A DNA stretch of 64,000 bases. It comes from Hyaloperonospora brassicae (Eukaryota; Oomycota; Peronosporomycetes; Peronosporales; Peronosporaceae). Within the stretch, counting starts at the first letter, position 1. The number at the start of each line of letters is the position of its first letter. Of this stretch, positions 14,001 through 27,749 are shown piece after piece. Under the pieces are notes generated by a model that worked only from the letters and a program-made list of their open reading frames with translations, was not told where the DNA came from and ran no database searches. A program made the position numbers and the translations under genes. The DNA lies in contig CANTFL010000458.1 in the NCBI GenBank assembly GCA_947650285.1, forward strand, positions 1 through 64,000, given 5' to 3'.

Positions 14001-15260
14001 GCGCGTTGCGTCTGAACGGGAGTCTACGGATGGTCGTATGTTGACATCCACAAACTCGTTCCGATTAATTGGAACACGGACTGCCAGAACTCCTCCATAA
14101 ACCGAGATTTTTTGTTAAAGATGACTTTCGGAGTGAATTGTGGATCCAAAAGACCGTGTCGATGAAGACACGGGCACAAATTTGTTCCGTGATCGACTAC
14201 GAGACTACATCAAGATGTACTATCTTGCAGAACTGGTTAACGAATACATTATAACCAGTACTCTTGCAATTGTCTTCGAAAAAAACAAGGACGAAGCCCA
14301 TAGGAACGGACTCCTAGCACTTTGACGGAGCAGGTATCGGCTATAAATGCGCACAAGATGAAGTACTTGGCTTCACTCATTGACAGATCTTGCAATAGCG
14401 TACGTACTTGAACACAAAATGATACTGGCGGGTCCATTAAAAGTCACGACTTACTGTAAGGTAAGCCTTTTTCTACCGCAAGGTTTGTCTGTTGGTGCAT
14501 CGCGGGACCCCTACATGATGAGCAAGTGCAAATCGTTTTGAGCAGAAATGACGACACGAGGTGTGCCGCCGGTAACGTTTGTCTAATACAGCAACCCGTT
14601 GAGTGTTTTGTACGATACGATGAAGACCAATACAATTCCGGTCAATTTTTAAATAAAATCCGAAATAATACCACGAGGTGATCTATTAAACGCAGGAGAT
14701 CCAAATCACATGCGTAGGAATTTTATATGTCGTCAAGAATTAAATGCGATGGAACCTTGGCGGCAAGTTATGCAGCAATCCGGTTATCCGCACTATTATT
14801 AACCGCAGCCGGATCGAAATCGGGTCGGCGTGAAAGCACATCCCCGACAATATTAAGTCGCCCTAACTTGTATTCTACAGAGAAGTTATACTTCACGAAA
14901 AAGGATCGATACATCGCCAATATTTGCGAGAGGTGAGGACTTGTATGGCCGTGCCTGGAGACGCATGGTCCTTATACACAGCATATGGTATATATTCGAG
15001 TAAGTTGACATAAAAATAGCCAGTGCGTATTTGAATGGAAAAAATTTCCTTTTCATGCACTGGGTTATCACGCATAGCTACTTGCAGATAACGCGAATAG
15101 TAGCAGAGGACGGCCTTTTTGCCGTCTGTAATAAATTGCATCAACGCGCAGCCTATTTCAAAATTGCTGGCGTCACAGACCACATGGAATGGTATGATTG
15201 GCGTGGCCTCAAGATGGGTGTAAAAGCTTTAGCTATATTGACTCCAACGCATAGACGTTA
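11045..15260 (-). mobile_element. element D: old, decayed Ty3/gypsy copy of the A family (truncated)
   Basis: Collinear with element A from its outer 3' LTR inward. 11045-11500 resembles the A LTR and ends near a pyrimidine-rich tract. About 11690-11810 matches A 31950-32080. About 12400-12500 matches A 32650-32740. About 13330-13520 matches A 33620-33800. About 14070-14200 matches the integrase region at A 34350-34480. 14893-15183 (minus) reads as an RNase H domain (VCDASNFEIGCALMQF, then a YKDHAS segment where A has YTDH). Homology stops in the RNase H domain at about 15260, so reverse transcriptase, protease and gag are missing. Many stops and indels show this is far older than A. Confidence 0.82.
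14893..15183 (-). pseudogene. RNase H domain remnant of element D pol
   Basis: A 96-codon minus-strand frame aligning residue by residue to the RNase H part of element A pol (around A residues 749-840). Shared features are CDAS at the first catalytic aspartate, the IGCALMQF segment, a YPVHDKE-like segment (here NPVHEKE) and a TDH-like segment (here KDH, so the third catalytic aspartate position is altered in context). Not functional: the rest of pol is broken up in other frames or absent. Confidence 0.8.
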
Positions 15261-18200
15261 ATTTTAGAATAATTTTATCCATCAGACTTGTCGAAGACGG
15301 CTCTATCACCTCATACATAAGCAGGACTTACTATATGCACACCACATGACTGTAATAATTGTTGCGCCTATAGAGAATTATAATTTAATTATTATTGCGG
15401 CTCGTATTATCTTAAAAAGAGACACAAGACCTTTCGCAAAGCAAAAGTCGGACTTCTTCATCGGTCAAGGACAAATTTACAGCGGAAGCATGAGAAACTC
15501 GTCCTGTACCCTCGTAATTTTGTTATATTCAGTAAGATCTTAAGGTGACCAATTTTACCGCAAATTAATTTCATCAAAACATATAGAGACGTATGATAAG
15601 CAATATGGATCGACGTTAAAGGTTTCCACAAGTGACCGCCACAAAATAGTACTGGAATCGATAAATTTAACCACTTTAAGCAGAATAAATACGTTGTTTT
15701 TGCCAGAAAGACAAAATAGTTCAAAACATACACACCCAGTGAGCTAAAACCGATCGTAATTTTTTACAAGTTAGCTGAACTATTCTATATCGAAGCATTA
15801 TATATTGCACAACATGTAGAGCACTACTTACGCCATCTTGCAATGACATGGATAAATCTTACAATAAAAATAAAAATATGATGAGTCTTCAAACTGAAAT
15901 CATGGGTTTTGAGGTTTTAACGCTACCGGTCTCCTTTTATATCTTTCATGACAATTAAGCGTGATAAAGTCGAATCCCCTATTAAATATGATTCAATGCG
16001 TACAAGTATGGCGAGAGATAGCGAGCTGGCGATTATTGTCCAGACCTGTCACCTTTCACGGTATCCAGAATTGCAATTTGTCGGAATTGAGTAATTTTAC
16101 TCTTCAAGAAACCTATGATAAGCACTGGAAGATTCAAAAGTATATTTATGCTTGTATAATTACGCACGAAGTACATGTATGCAGACGAACCATAGTTGTA
16201 AAATCGATGAAAGCGAATTAAAAGATATAAATTGGCATTTTGAACTGCGATTGATGCTACTACATAGGTAATTAAACGTTTTTTGACGCTTAGTGACTTG
16301 GTATAGCCTATTTTACTCTTGTACGGGTTGCACCGATGACTTTACCGCGATCCTAAATTACCATTACATCATGCATTACACTAACTATTCCGACATTTAT
16401 GAAAATGCTTTCCCAGTCCTTCTACGAGCTTGTCGCCAAACCGATTAATTGATAGAAAGGTGAATAGATATTTCTTAGCAATTTTATTTTTTTCATGGAC
16501 TGAACATAGTCTTTCTCACCGCAATGGCATTCGCAATCGAAAAATAGCTTCGCCTTTGGCAAGATAGATTGGGTATGTTTTGCGAGCTTGTCACATAAGT
16601 TTATTTTACTCGATAGAACCTTAACATTTCGGCTTATATATTTTTTTCTTGTTGTGCCAATAATCAACATAAATAAGACTCTACGCTGACGCATAAATTT
16701 AGAATCTGACAAGTATTATTATTAATATTAGGATTCCTATGTATTGACACAGGAGGTTCTCTAAATATATAGCAAAAAAGTTATCTCATATCCGCGGGGT
16801 GTTTACTTTGATATCTTATTTCGTGGATATCGCCGAGCATCTCAGTTACAATATTATAAAATATATTGAGTTAAGGACCCACTATAAATATAATTTTTTA
16901 TCACTCAAAATATCAATTTCACACTCCAAATTGTTTTGACCTTCTATCCACACCGGTCACCTGGCGCTTGAAGCATCTTCGCTTAATCATATCAGCAAGA
17001 TAATGATAATAGAAAAATATCCGATGTTTGTTTGGAATGCCCTCGGTGTTTTCTAGATTCATCATGGCCCATCGACAATCGAAGACAATACAGCGATCAA
17101 GTATCAGTATGTCGGAGATCGATATGTTACATTTATGTAGCATGCCCTCAACTAATTTATGAAGTATGTTCAAGCGTATGTGGTATTCAATGGTAAAAGG
17201 TGTAATTGACCAATTTTTAATGAGTATTTACCAATCGCGTCTGTCCATCACTGGTAATGGACACTTTCATCAATATTTACCTATATTATTATGTATTTCA
17301 TCAGTGTTACAACCTCGCTTATAATTAGGTCATTGCAATATATAGTTTATTATTAGCGCAAGTTAATCCAATTAATATAAACGCTCTTATTCCACAATTA
17401 TCCAATCTACATTTTTCGTACATCCCGACTACCCGCATCGATATAATAGACTGATGTAGCGTTATATCTACCGCAAATACGTATTATCGAACATTATACT
17501 ACAACTGTACTATTCGTCATTCAACAAATTTACTCTTATCAGTTTTGACTACGATATCATGTGCTTGTAAAGTGTTTAAGATGTAATTCGTCACTGAGTG
17601 AAAATATCGTATTTTTTAGTATCTTGGATCAGAATATGATTCTTAAGTACATATCACCATGCAAACCAGTCGATACTTATTGAAAATTATTTAACTTGCA
17701 AAATGTCTTGCAAAGACCTAAATTAACCTCCGTTTTGACTTTATGAAGTCGTTATCGTGGCCCAGTAGGCTCTCCACATTTTACAAAACGTATTTGAACA
17801 ATAATTTGAGCACCCTACGTGCTCATATGCGCTGCTCACTCAACCAGACCAACAAAAGCATCGACGTCATCCGTCGACCGTCTGCGGCGTTCCTTGCTCG
17901 TAAAATTACATATTGCTTTGCTGCAGACGTCGATTCTAAAAAGACCTACCAATAAGCAGTGCATCTGATCTTCTATACACAATAAGGAATATGATATCTT
18001 GTATCCTTCAGCGTTGGCGTGGCGCCTTGCACAAAGGTTAAATGTGTATGAACTCTGTTAAACGCTTCCACTTAGCTGCTTCTATCGTCTTAAACGCGCT
18101 CATCGTGCTGAATACATGCTTTAAATATTGAACAACTTTTACGAGAGCATCAACATTCTCGAAAAGTCTCACTTAAGGAGTCGAATCTTTCATTTTCGAC

Positions 18201-19655
18201 AATTGTTAATTTTAAATGATTTATCTTCATTAAGTATTCATTCTCCTAAGTTATTGACAAAGATGTATTAGTCGTCGGGTGTTATCACGGTTTGTGCATA
18301 AAGAGTTGCATAAAAAGTGACAAACAAACTAATTCTCTTTTTTTGCGACTACCTATGATCCTGAAAGTATCGTCACACTGAAAGAAAATGGGTATAGGCG
18401 GTTAGATCTATACATCTTCAATTATGGTCGATTAGTGAAGAAACGCATTTACCGATAAGTGATTGCTACGAGGGTCAATAACAAGGTATTATTTTTATTG
18501 TCAACATGACCTTGAAGCTTTTATTCACAACGATACTCATCTTGCCGTCTTCTCACTTCATCTTAAAACTCGACAGACCCGTGAATACAACTGCTCCGAC
18601 TAAACGGATCATATACCCGCCAAGTTATTGTAATCGAATCCAAAACAGGAAAAGACTGTACCATATTTCGAAAGCGGTCATTAAAGACAAAAAAATCAGG
18701 CATTTATGCTACTGTGTATTATAATGCAAGATATATTTTGCTTAATTGTTATAGTAAGGATATGAAGTAGCTTGTATAAGTCGTCATGACGAACGGATAG
18801 AAGGTCTTTAAATATCAAACTCCCTCACATCCACTTACCCATATGTTTACGTAACTTAAAAAGACGTTACCAGTCAACCTCTTAACTGACAGTTTTATGA
18901 TATGAAGCAAGGAATCAATGTCCAATGACTCGTGCTGCATCACCTTAAACCAATGCGCAAAGTAATGAAGTGGTTTTCTATAGAGGTTTGAATATCACCT
19001 TTTTCCACCATTGACACAAACAGTGCAGACTGACGGCGAATATATATAATATCTTTCTAAAAAAGTTTTCTCTCTTTTCTTGTATGCTCATTACAGATTC
19101 CTCTTACAGTTTAAGTCGTTTCGGTATTAAGCTAAACAGTTTATTAGCAGATAGCTTAAAATCTCTAAACTGCAAGACCGCAGACATTCCTGTCGTCCTA
19201 GTTTTGTAATTACCGGTGATGTGCCTTGCAATGCCTCCAAAGTGCTCACATTACCTTTCCAAGTAGCCGTTTTTAAGCATCATACGTGATGCGAACTTGT
19301 CGAGCTAATATTTTAGTCTCCGTCCGCTATTTGGGCATGCTGTAAGCTCTTGCAATGCTGGCCTTGAAATCAAAATAATCTTCTCTACAAAGCCGACATG
19401 TCTTGATTCTAAGGAGCCCATCCTTTTGTCCTAAAAATAGTTGGCGCACGCTGAATAAAGGATATCACAAAATTTTATTGCAAACATATACAAAAACTCA
19501 ATTTTTATTAAACAATGTGTATTAAAAATAATGCTGCCACTTGTCGTATATCCGTTGCTGCTCTGCATTATATGCACAATCACACCACATACCAAAGTTA
19601 TATTAATGATGCAGATCACGAAATAAAACACAGGATCGCAATCGTCATGCGGTAT
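15261..19655. other. AT-rich tract, nothing recognised
   Basis: Very AT-rich, with only short frames. The longest (minus 15458-15733 and 16422-16712) show no motif I can name. No LTR, transposase or conserved gene pieces were seen, though decayed repeats are likely. Confidence 0.45.
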
Positions 19656-19714
19656 ATCCGGTGAGGTAGTGAGGTAAGGTGGTGATCGTTCGTTTCTCGA
19701 GAAGTTTTCGACTG

Positions 19715-20859
19715 TCCTCTGGAGCGCGGACGACCGACTAACGGAGGGGGTTCCCCGATTCCGTGCTCTGTGTTTTCTTGCTCACTTTGTGTACCCGTCG
19801 GTAGGGCGGGTTGCGCTCTTGTTGGTAGACTTGAGCTGAGGCTGAACTTGACCGTTTTAGGGATTGGGCTTGATCGGGTGGAAATTCGTCACCCGGTCAA
19901 ACGCAGGGCGAATCGAGTGAAAATTCTTCACTCGATCGCGTGTATGCGTAGGCGCTCTACCAGAGTCGCCTGTATCCAAGGGTGATGCTTGATGCGCGAG
20001 CCTTCTGACAACTTGGCCGTCTCGCGATCTTGAATCCAAACCGTAAGGTTCACTGCGTCCAATCGCAGTTTGTGGGGTTACGAATTGACGTTCCCCTGGC
20101 CACACAATCCAAAGTCAAAGTCTGTTTAGACGTGGGTTACTCTCTGTTAAATGGGAGGCCAAAGATCCTGCCCGGGAGAAGTAGACGCGTGGCTTTTGTT
20201 GCAAATTCAATTCTATTTAATGTCAACCAACCAAATCATAAACCTATGACTATGCCTATCTGTTCGCTAGGTCATTGTTGCGGATCGCCTGGCTATGTCA
20301 TTCACCTGTTGCATCACGCGGTCCACAGCAGATACTCGGGTGGCGGGTCGCTCCGTGGTGGATCACGGTACGTGGTCCACAACAATTATGTGTACATACA
20401 ATTATGTGTCCGCACAATCAAGCGTTACACACTCAGGATGGATCGTGATCGGTCTCTCGAGTCTTTGATCGGACATCCACCGTCGAATAGCCGTCACTTC
20501 CGAGACCCCGCATGTTTGATGATCTTTACGATCCACTCCTCCAGCCTGCTTTCATATTCATCCATCATCCATTGTCGTTATCAATCCAGTAATCCATATG
20601 ATGTTCACCTCTCGACTGATCCGGTCCTTGTAACTTGGTGATCCAAGCCCTTGATCGCGGATCGTGATTGGTAATTCGTCGGTCCTTGACTATACTCTTT
20701 CTTGACCCATAGGTTGCCCGATCCGCATAACTTCAACAGTCGTTTTCTGTAACTCACACGTTTGATCCCATCGTTCGTGCCAACGGGCCCATATCCGATC
20801 GCGCTTCACCAATCAATTGATTTTGAACTTAAAGCGGTTGGCACGTTACCCACTTTCCA
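19715..20859 (-). repeat. C-family LTR, inverted relative to element C
   Basis: On the minus strand this block starts at 20859 with TGGAAAGTGGGTAACG. A purine-rich tract (AGAGAAAAAATTA) lies immediately upstream at about 20860-20873, as expected for a polypurine tract before an LTR. The same start with the same kind of purine tract occurs on the plus strand at 31232, where it begins the 3' LTR of element C. The block runs through a GATC-dense core (U3) to an R-U5-like end near 19715. The last ~330 bp are an inverted copy of 20886-21210. Approximate length 1.15 kb. Plus-strand frames inside it (for example 20030-20641) are not considered genes. Confidence 0.62.
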
Positions 20860-20885
20860 TAATTTTTTCTCTAGGCCACTCCATA

Positions 20886-21210
20886 AGTTTCGGATTCAAG
20901 ATCGCGAGACGGCTAAGTTGTCAGAAGGCTCGCGCATCAAGCATCACCCTTGGATACAGGCGACTCTGGTAGAGCGCCTACGCATACACGCGATCGAGTG
21001 AAGAATTTTCACTCGATTCGCCCTGCGTTTGACCGGGTGACGAATTTCCACCCGATCAAGCCCTATCCCTAAAACGGTCAAGTTCAGCCTCAGCTCAAGT
21101 CTACCAACAAGAGCGCAACCCGCCCCACCGACGGGTACACAAGGTGAGAAAGAAAACACAGAGCACGGAATCGGGGAACCCCCTCCGTTGGTCGGTCGTC
21201 CGGGCGCCAG
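20886..21210 (+). repeat. element C 5' LTR remnant (R-U5-like part only)
   Basis: About 325 bp that is a near-complete inverted copy of 19715-20040. It ends just before the leader of C (first in-frame ATG of gag at 21257). The U3 part that should precede it is missing. Instead the polypurine tract and start of an opposite-strand LTR adjoin it. The exact LTR/leader border and primer-binding site could not be fixed. Confidence 0.6.
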
Positions 21211-21256
21211 AGGAAAGTCAGGATCACATAAAATTTGCGATCACCACTCCATTTCA

Positions 21257-23660
21257 ATGGTGCGCGTGCTCGGATCTTCTGGTGACTCGAAATTTGATTT
21301 TGAGTCCCTGAGCGAAGAAGTCACGATCAAGACTGAACCTGAATTAGAAGCGCCAGCGGAATAGAGATCGTCGCAGAAGCGTGACAATAAAGGACCTCTG
21401 TATCGTCAAAGCTCTGGGAGGGGCTTTGACGAATAAAAATGAAAGAGACAGATTCGTTGCATAATCTATAGATAAACCCCAATTCCCTGTTGAGATCCCT
21501 TCTGAAGCCATCAGAGATCGCGATGGAAAGCACGATCTGAAAAATGAAAAGTGTACTAGAATCCTTAAAAATTTTCGTTTGTATCGAAGGAACCATCAGA
21601 CATGATGACGAAAGAAGCGAAGACTTCAGACGACCTTACGAAGCTGGATGAGGCGAAACAAGATCGAAACAATAAAACAATAATCAAGCCTGACGCAAGG
21701 TCAAGACGGAGAAGATGAATCAAGACTTATAGTCAGTAAATTGCAAAGTAAAGTTTAAAGAATGGAGATTTGACGAAATCATGCGGTAATACCATTTGAT
21801 GGAGCCGAAGAAGCTGATGTTGAGCGACCCTGTGCTATAGACGATCAAGGCGAAGCTGACCGGATAGCTACGCAGACCAATATCAGCACCAAAACCAACT
21901 CTTAACGTGTTGGAGGCGCTCCGACGTTTAGGTAAACTGGTAATTGAGGCGAATTCACTGCTGTAACGTTCAATGCGCAAGCTCTACTAGAGTGCAAGCA
22001 CAACCGAGTAATTACTAATAGACAATCGCTATTTCGGATGTTGAGTACGCTCATATACGTACGCGACCCCGTAGACAACCTTCCCCGCCGATCAGCACCA
22101 CTTATCGACAGAGCACGTCGCGAACGAAGATGGATCTATTTTTCACACCGATCAAATATTTCCAAATGGTGAGCACACGGGATTGTCCCGTAATGATTTA
22201 GTGAAATCACATGATGAATTGACCAATTCAATGGAAATCCAACGTATGTCACTAGAAACAAGGGGCGCGGATCGGTAAAGAAAGAAATTTGAACGGAAAG
22301 AGACAGAGGCGCAGGCAGGAAAGCCACATGCGACAAAGTTTATGAACATGGTGGAATAAGATCAGGTGAATACATATTTCGAGCAGCTGTGAGAAAACAT
22401 GAGCTAAAACAAGCTCGCATGAATGCGGAATTTCCGGCTGACCACCAACCCGAACCGGAGATTTATATGACAGGTATCGACATGGGATCGGTTGGATCGC
22501 GTTCTAGTAGATCGCACGACTATGATCGTTACAACGGGAATTAATAAAAAGGAGAGTACCTTAGGTGGCTAGGGCAGGGGCGACCAATAGCGGTGGGTTC
22601 TCTAACCACCGAATTTAGATGTCTGCCATGGCCGAACTAAAAGAGTTTGCCGGACGTGATGAGAATACAGAACGGGCTAGAAACCGGATTAGTAGGGTGA
22701 AGTTGGCATTACTACGTGATCAAGCGCCTGATGCGAAGAAGTGCCTGGTCTTTAGCAATCCTATAACGGGGCCAGCGCGTGAATGGTACACCAGCTCAGT
22801 CGCTTGACGAGGACTTCGTGGAAGGCACTCTTGGAAGGCTTCATGGCCAAATACGGAAGGAAGAATATCATTTCGGTTAGGAGACGCTACTACCATGCCC
22901 GTAAGCGATCGAACGAGTCTTCATTGGATTACTTATACCGTCTGAATGGGACCGCGATACGGGCGAAGATCATGATATGAGATGGACCGTCTGCTATACG
23001 CAAGGAGCATGTGAATTATTACATTGGTACTCTGGGCTACCGAGATCTGGTGAGAATGTTAACGATGTCACGCCTTGGAGATGCAGACGACCTCGAAGAG
23101 ATTCTGGAAGAATGCAAAAATATGGAACCTCGAGAAGATCACGCTTCTATTGGGTCGAGTAAACATCGACAGCGTCTTACGTCACAGGCGGACCAAATTT
23201 CAGTGAAACTAGCTTGGGCTTTATGAGCATTCTAAGTGGAAAGAGAGAGGAGTGAATCCGATTTTACTTTCGGCGGATCGAATACTGGCTCGAAGGCGTA
23301 ATATTTACTTAGAAGCATCTGCGGATCGCGCTCAGAAGCCAGAAGACCCGCTCATCCGAAGTGATAAATACGAAGAAAAATGGCACTATGATCGTGAAAA
23401 GTCTCAAACAGTGTGTACACACTGTGGGTCGAAGAGACATGACAATCGCGGATGTTGGAAGCGATTTACGTGTCAGAACTGTGTAGACGAAAGGGGCATC
23501 CTGCGGACAACTGGTACTACGTGTGTTCCGTATGCAAAAACGTCCATGAGGAAGGAAAGTGCCCGATGGAACAGTTTTATAACATGATCCGTCAATGGTA
23601 TGTCCCCACCAAGCATGCATGGATGTTGCCGGAACAAGCCGAGAAGATGATAAATTAGTA
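21257..23660 (+). pseudogene. element C gag (broken)
   Basis: Starts at an ATG (21257) shortly after the leader, giving an acidic N-terminus (GDSKFDFESLSEEVTIK) that meets a stop at 21361. The gag core is readable from 22619 in pieces: a GPAREWYTS segment at about 22765-22800, then a LEGFMAKYGRKN segment (about 22825-22865), then a YIGTLGYRDLVRM segment (about 23020-23060). A zinc knuckle CX2CX4HX4C (CTHCGSKRHDNRGC) lies at about 23410-23455. In intact elements gag packages the RNA into a particle. Multiple frameshifts and stops mean no functional protein. Confidence 0.75.
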
Positions 23661-23720
23661 CGCTCGCCACGTTGGAATATGGTATGAGCCGAGCGGTCTA
23701 GGCTCTGCGCATATGCATTT

Positions 23721-25214
23721 GTGAAGAGGAAGTTGGTCGACGAAAGCGATGACAAACAGGATGATCTATATAATACATGTGCCTTTTCAACGGTCTGTAT
23801 TCCATTTTCAAATGTAAGAAGACATGATGAGTATGCCCGATCTCCCACCAAGATGGAATCTGTCTTAGCGTCGGAGAGTCAAGAGGATATTGGAAAAAGG
23901 ATACACCAGGGAAATGGTTCAAGCAATCTTAAGTGGTTGGAAGGATTTTACAACGCAAAGGCCACAATGCTACTTGACTCGGGAGCTGAGATCTCGATCG
24001 TGGACACTACCGATGCTCGTAAGGTAGGATGTGGCATCGACGAGAATCAACGACAGGAGTGTACGGAGATAGGTGAAAACACGTACATTACCGAAGGACG
24101 CACCAAAATCAAGACCGCCCTGAATGGATCGTTGGTTCACTATCTTGATGTGTGGGTGGGTGTGCAATTCGGTCAAGAAGCGATCTTGGGTATATATTTC
24201 ATGGTACCCGCAGGTATACGTGTGGATTTGTCTGATGGGACGGTGGGGTTGCCAGATGAAGTGAGAGTTCATCTAGCAGGACGTAGAACTCTATACGGAT
24301 CGTCCGTGCAACCGATCGGGATACCAAAACAGCAAGTGGTTCTACCGGTCGGTAGATCGACAGAGATAATGATCGGCAACGTCTAGTCGAACGCCAAGAT
24401 CTGGGTTCGGCGCGATCCTACATGGGTATTCAATGTGACCAACGGTATGGGTCGGATCAAGTACTTGCATCTGACAAATCTCAGCTATACGGAAGTTACT
24501 CTCGATCGCGTACCGGCTTTAGGTTGGATTATGGCTGCCGATATGGTGACTCGATACCCAGGCTACGTCTTGGTTGGATCGCGACGGTACAACAAGGGGC
24601 AGACTCTAGCATTTGAAGAAACGACAGAAAAAGAGGAGGAACTGCCACCCGAATACGCTGGTCCGCTTGTGTATCACCCACCATGCTCTACGCCGAAGGA
24701 GATTTCAAGTCGACTAAAAGAGAATAATGAACCAACGGACGGCCTGATCCGAGACGAGAAAGTTGTTTCACGTGTGGATCCATTATCACGTGTAGTTAGA
24801 GCGATCGAGGTGAAAGGCGGAGGCGATCGAGTTCCCGAGGGGCTACTGGAAGGAGGTGAAACGAATAAGGACAAGAATATTAATCGATCGCATGACGGAC
24901 CTCATGACGTGATTGATAACCTAAAAGTGGATCATCGATCAACAAGCGTACTTCCTGTGGTTAACATGATTCAAGAACAAGCGACTAACGACGGAGAAGA
25001 CGATCGATTGAAGGATGAGGCCGATCCCTCACAAGAGTTAATTATTGATAACGATCATGTCCTGCAGATGTCAGTACATGTAAGGAGCTATATGTTTCTG
25101 CCTATCGTCATTAAAGTGAGGAACTGTACTCCCAAGACGTGGATAAACACATGGCGCTATTGCCTGACATTGTTACGTCCGCTTCCAGAGTTACGATTGA
25201 TGATATTCAGGTAG
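23721..25214 (+). pseudogene. element C aspartic protease and following linker
   Basis: Two open frames. 23721-24386 (221 codons) carries the retropepsin signature LLDSGAEISIVDT (about 23970-24010) and a downstream ILG triplet (about 24186), the usual second landmark of these proteases. 24435-25214 (259 codons) continues the region between protease and RT known from oomycete gypsy elements, with a GYVLVGSRRYNKGQ segment followed by an acidic stretch. A stop near 24386 separates them. In a live element the protease would cut the Gag-Pol polyprotein. Confidence 0.75.
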
Positions 25215-25497
25215 GCGGTCGGGATGTACCCCTGAATGAAGACCAAGAACGATCGAGACAATTGATCTGGAGAAACAAGCACCGTTCTTATTGAGACAGA
25301 GAACGCACTCCGTCCAGCCGCACGAGAGGCGACATGCGACATTGGCGTGGGAGGAGCGAGCCTGATCGCGCAGATATTACGGCCAGTAGCGCTTATGTTT
25401 TGTGGAAAACTAGCGGATTTGATCAAAGGACTGCTATCAGCCAAGATTATCTGACCTTCCACATCATCGTGGGCTTCGCAGATCGTCGTAATCATCA

Positions 25498-26990
25498 AAA
25501 ATAATGGCGAAGACATTCGATTGTGCATCGAATATCGACGAGTCAATCAGCTATCAAGGCTAATAGTATATACAATGCCATTAATCGGTGGAATTTTACA
25601 AGTCATGGGCAAAGCGATGTGGTACTGCTAACTGGATATGGTAAGCGGGTTTCGGGTGGTGGAGATGACGAAACGATCGATAATAATTTACGCATTTATT
25701 ACGCCGTCAGACTTTCTTTAGTGGCTAAGAATGCCGTTTGGTTTAATGAATGCTCCGCAAATTTACTAACCCCTGATCTACAATGCATTGTATACCTATT
25801 TGAATATCGGTATCAATCCAGATGCCTCCGCTATGGTGTGGTCTAGAACAATCGATGTGTTCGAAGAAGAAGAACTAAACACCAGTCAGACACCTTCTGT
25901 GCTAGGTCGAAGATCGTACATCGGTACATACGGATTCCAGCAACATCCTAGACCGCTTTATACGAAAGAGTAAAAGGATTGCTAGGTTTATGCGACAAGT
26001 GAAATTTGTCGATCAGCCTGACCAAACGTTTTAAGTACGGCGCAAGGTGAAATGTCTCGGTCATCAAGTGTCATTTGCGGGATTGAAAGCATATCCGAAT
26101 GTATCGTATCGCTGGGTAATCTTCCGTGCCCTCGAACGCTGCGGTCGATGCAGGCATTTAAAGGAAGTTTAGATTACTGTAGCCGATTCATCGAATACTT
26201 TGCAGTATATGCATTAGTGCTGTATAAATTACGCGAAGCTGATATCCACGAGATCCGACGCATGGGTATGACGGAATCGCCTACACTGAAAGAAAAAAGG
26301 GTTGAATTATTGATGTCAAATGGGTAGCAATTTAGGTCATAGAGGTGTTGAAAAGATCGATCCAATAGCTGACGATCGCAAAGATCAAATTAATAGCGAT
26401 CCATATCGTATCTGTATAACAAGGGGTGATCCAGTGTTTTCCTGTGTTACTGGGGGCAACCTGAGCTCAACGGACAGAAGTCGATGGGAAAAGGAGATCA
26501 TTGCGTTCACCATGTCGAGGGATAAGATCGCTATACATTAATTATGAATTACTTCAAACCATTTAGTCCTTCAGTTGATCATGGTCTATGCTAGTAAATG
26601 GGCAATATCTGCAGCTTTGCTACAAGAACACGACGGAATATACTGGCACGTAACGTTCAGAAGCCAAACGATGGAACCCAAATTGATAAACTACGGAATG
26701 GTGGAAGAGAGATTTTAGCTTTGTTGCGCATCCTCGATATCAGATACACTATGTCGAATTCACGACAAATCAAGGTTTTCACGCGTCATTTTGACGCTGG
26801 CCTGGTTGGTACAATCTTTAGTTCTGAACGGGAGGCTAGGGATATGGGAGGCGTTGTTATCGAATTGGACGCTTGAGATCAAGAAGTGTAAAAAGGATAC
26901 GATGAATTCCTGGGTACACTCGTTGCCAGCATAACCCCTCGCGAAGAGGTTGACGAGATGTTGATCGCGATCACCCCTCAAAAATAGCCG
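25498..26990 (+). pseudogene. element C reverse transcriptase and RNase H remnants
   Basis: From 25501 a single plus frame reads IRLCIEYRRVNQ, then a LDMVSGFRVVEM segment (RT motif A, D in LDM), then LRMPFGLMNAPQIY, interrupted by three in-frame stops. These are standard Ty3/gypsy RT blocks. 26577-26985 gives RNase H: an ASKWAISAALLQEH segment, then a NYGMVEERF segment (family: NYGMVEKE), then a TITPREEVDEM-like tail. The YxDD box region is degraded. Not functional. Confidence 0.78.
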
Positions 26991-27749
26991 AAACGTACCA
27001 TGAGTATGCCATCACCTACGGTGTAGGAGGATGAAAGTCTTTAAGTGGTCAATTTGGATAGATTGGCCCGGACCAAACGAAAAGGCGGGGCATTTGGCGA
27101 AATAGTATGGAAGCTCCCAGAATAGAACATAGTGACTGCTGCAGCCGAATATGCGACAGACTTGACAGTGATCGAGGCCGAATACCGTGGATTGCTACGA
27201 TGTTTTGATCTCTTGGCCGATCAAAGAAAGGGCACATCGTCATTTGTGGCAATTCTAACTTATTGATCATGCAGATGCGCGGAGAAATTTATTGAAAGGC
27301 GCTTGGATTGCAGCTTCACGTCATTAGGCTATGGAGAAACTCTGATCGTGGCTGATCCATGTTGTTTACCGATAAAGAGGGACTGGAATCAGCGTGTTTA
27401 TCGATTCGCCAATAAGGCTTTGCATTAAGAGCAATTTTTGATCGCTTTGTCCGATCAAGATCTTCAGGATTTATGGTCGTTGAACCAGTTAGACGAGTTG
27501 TTGACACCCAAAATTGTCAATCAGGTCGTGAAACTAGATGCCGTCACTAGGTCAGTCGTAAGGAGACGGCGATCGCCTGAAGAACTGCAATAGGATTTCG
27601 TTCGGCAAGTCGTAATCGAGAGAATTAAGCAAGCACAATCGAGAAGAATTGGATCGTCCACATGAAGGAATTACTAATGGGGGACATAACGAAGCTGAGT
27701 GTCGAAGAAGCGAAACTATGTGCTCGGATCGCGTCCGAATATAAGGTAG

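Noticed and set aside
20030..20641. 203-codon plus-strand frame
   Set aside because: Lies in the core of a C-family LTR, with GATC-driven composition and no similarity to a protein; the related LTR at 50.3-51.2 kb does not keep it open.
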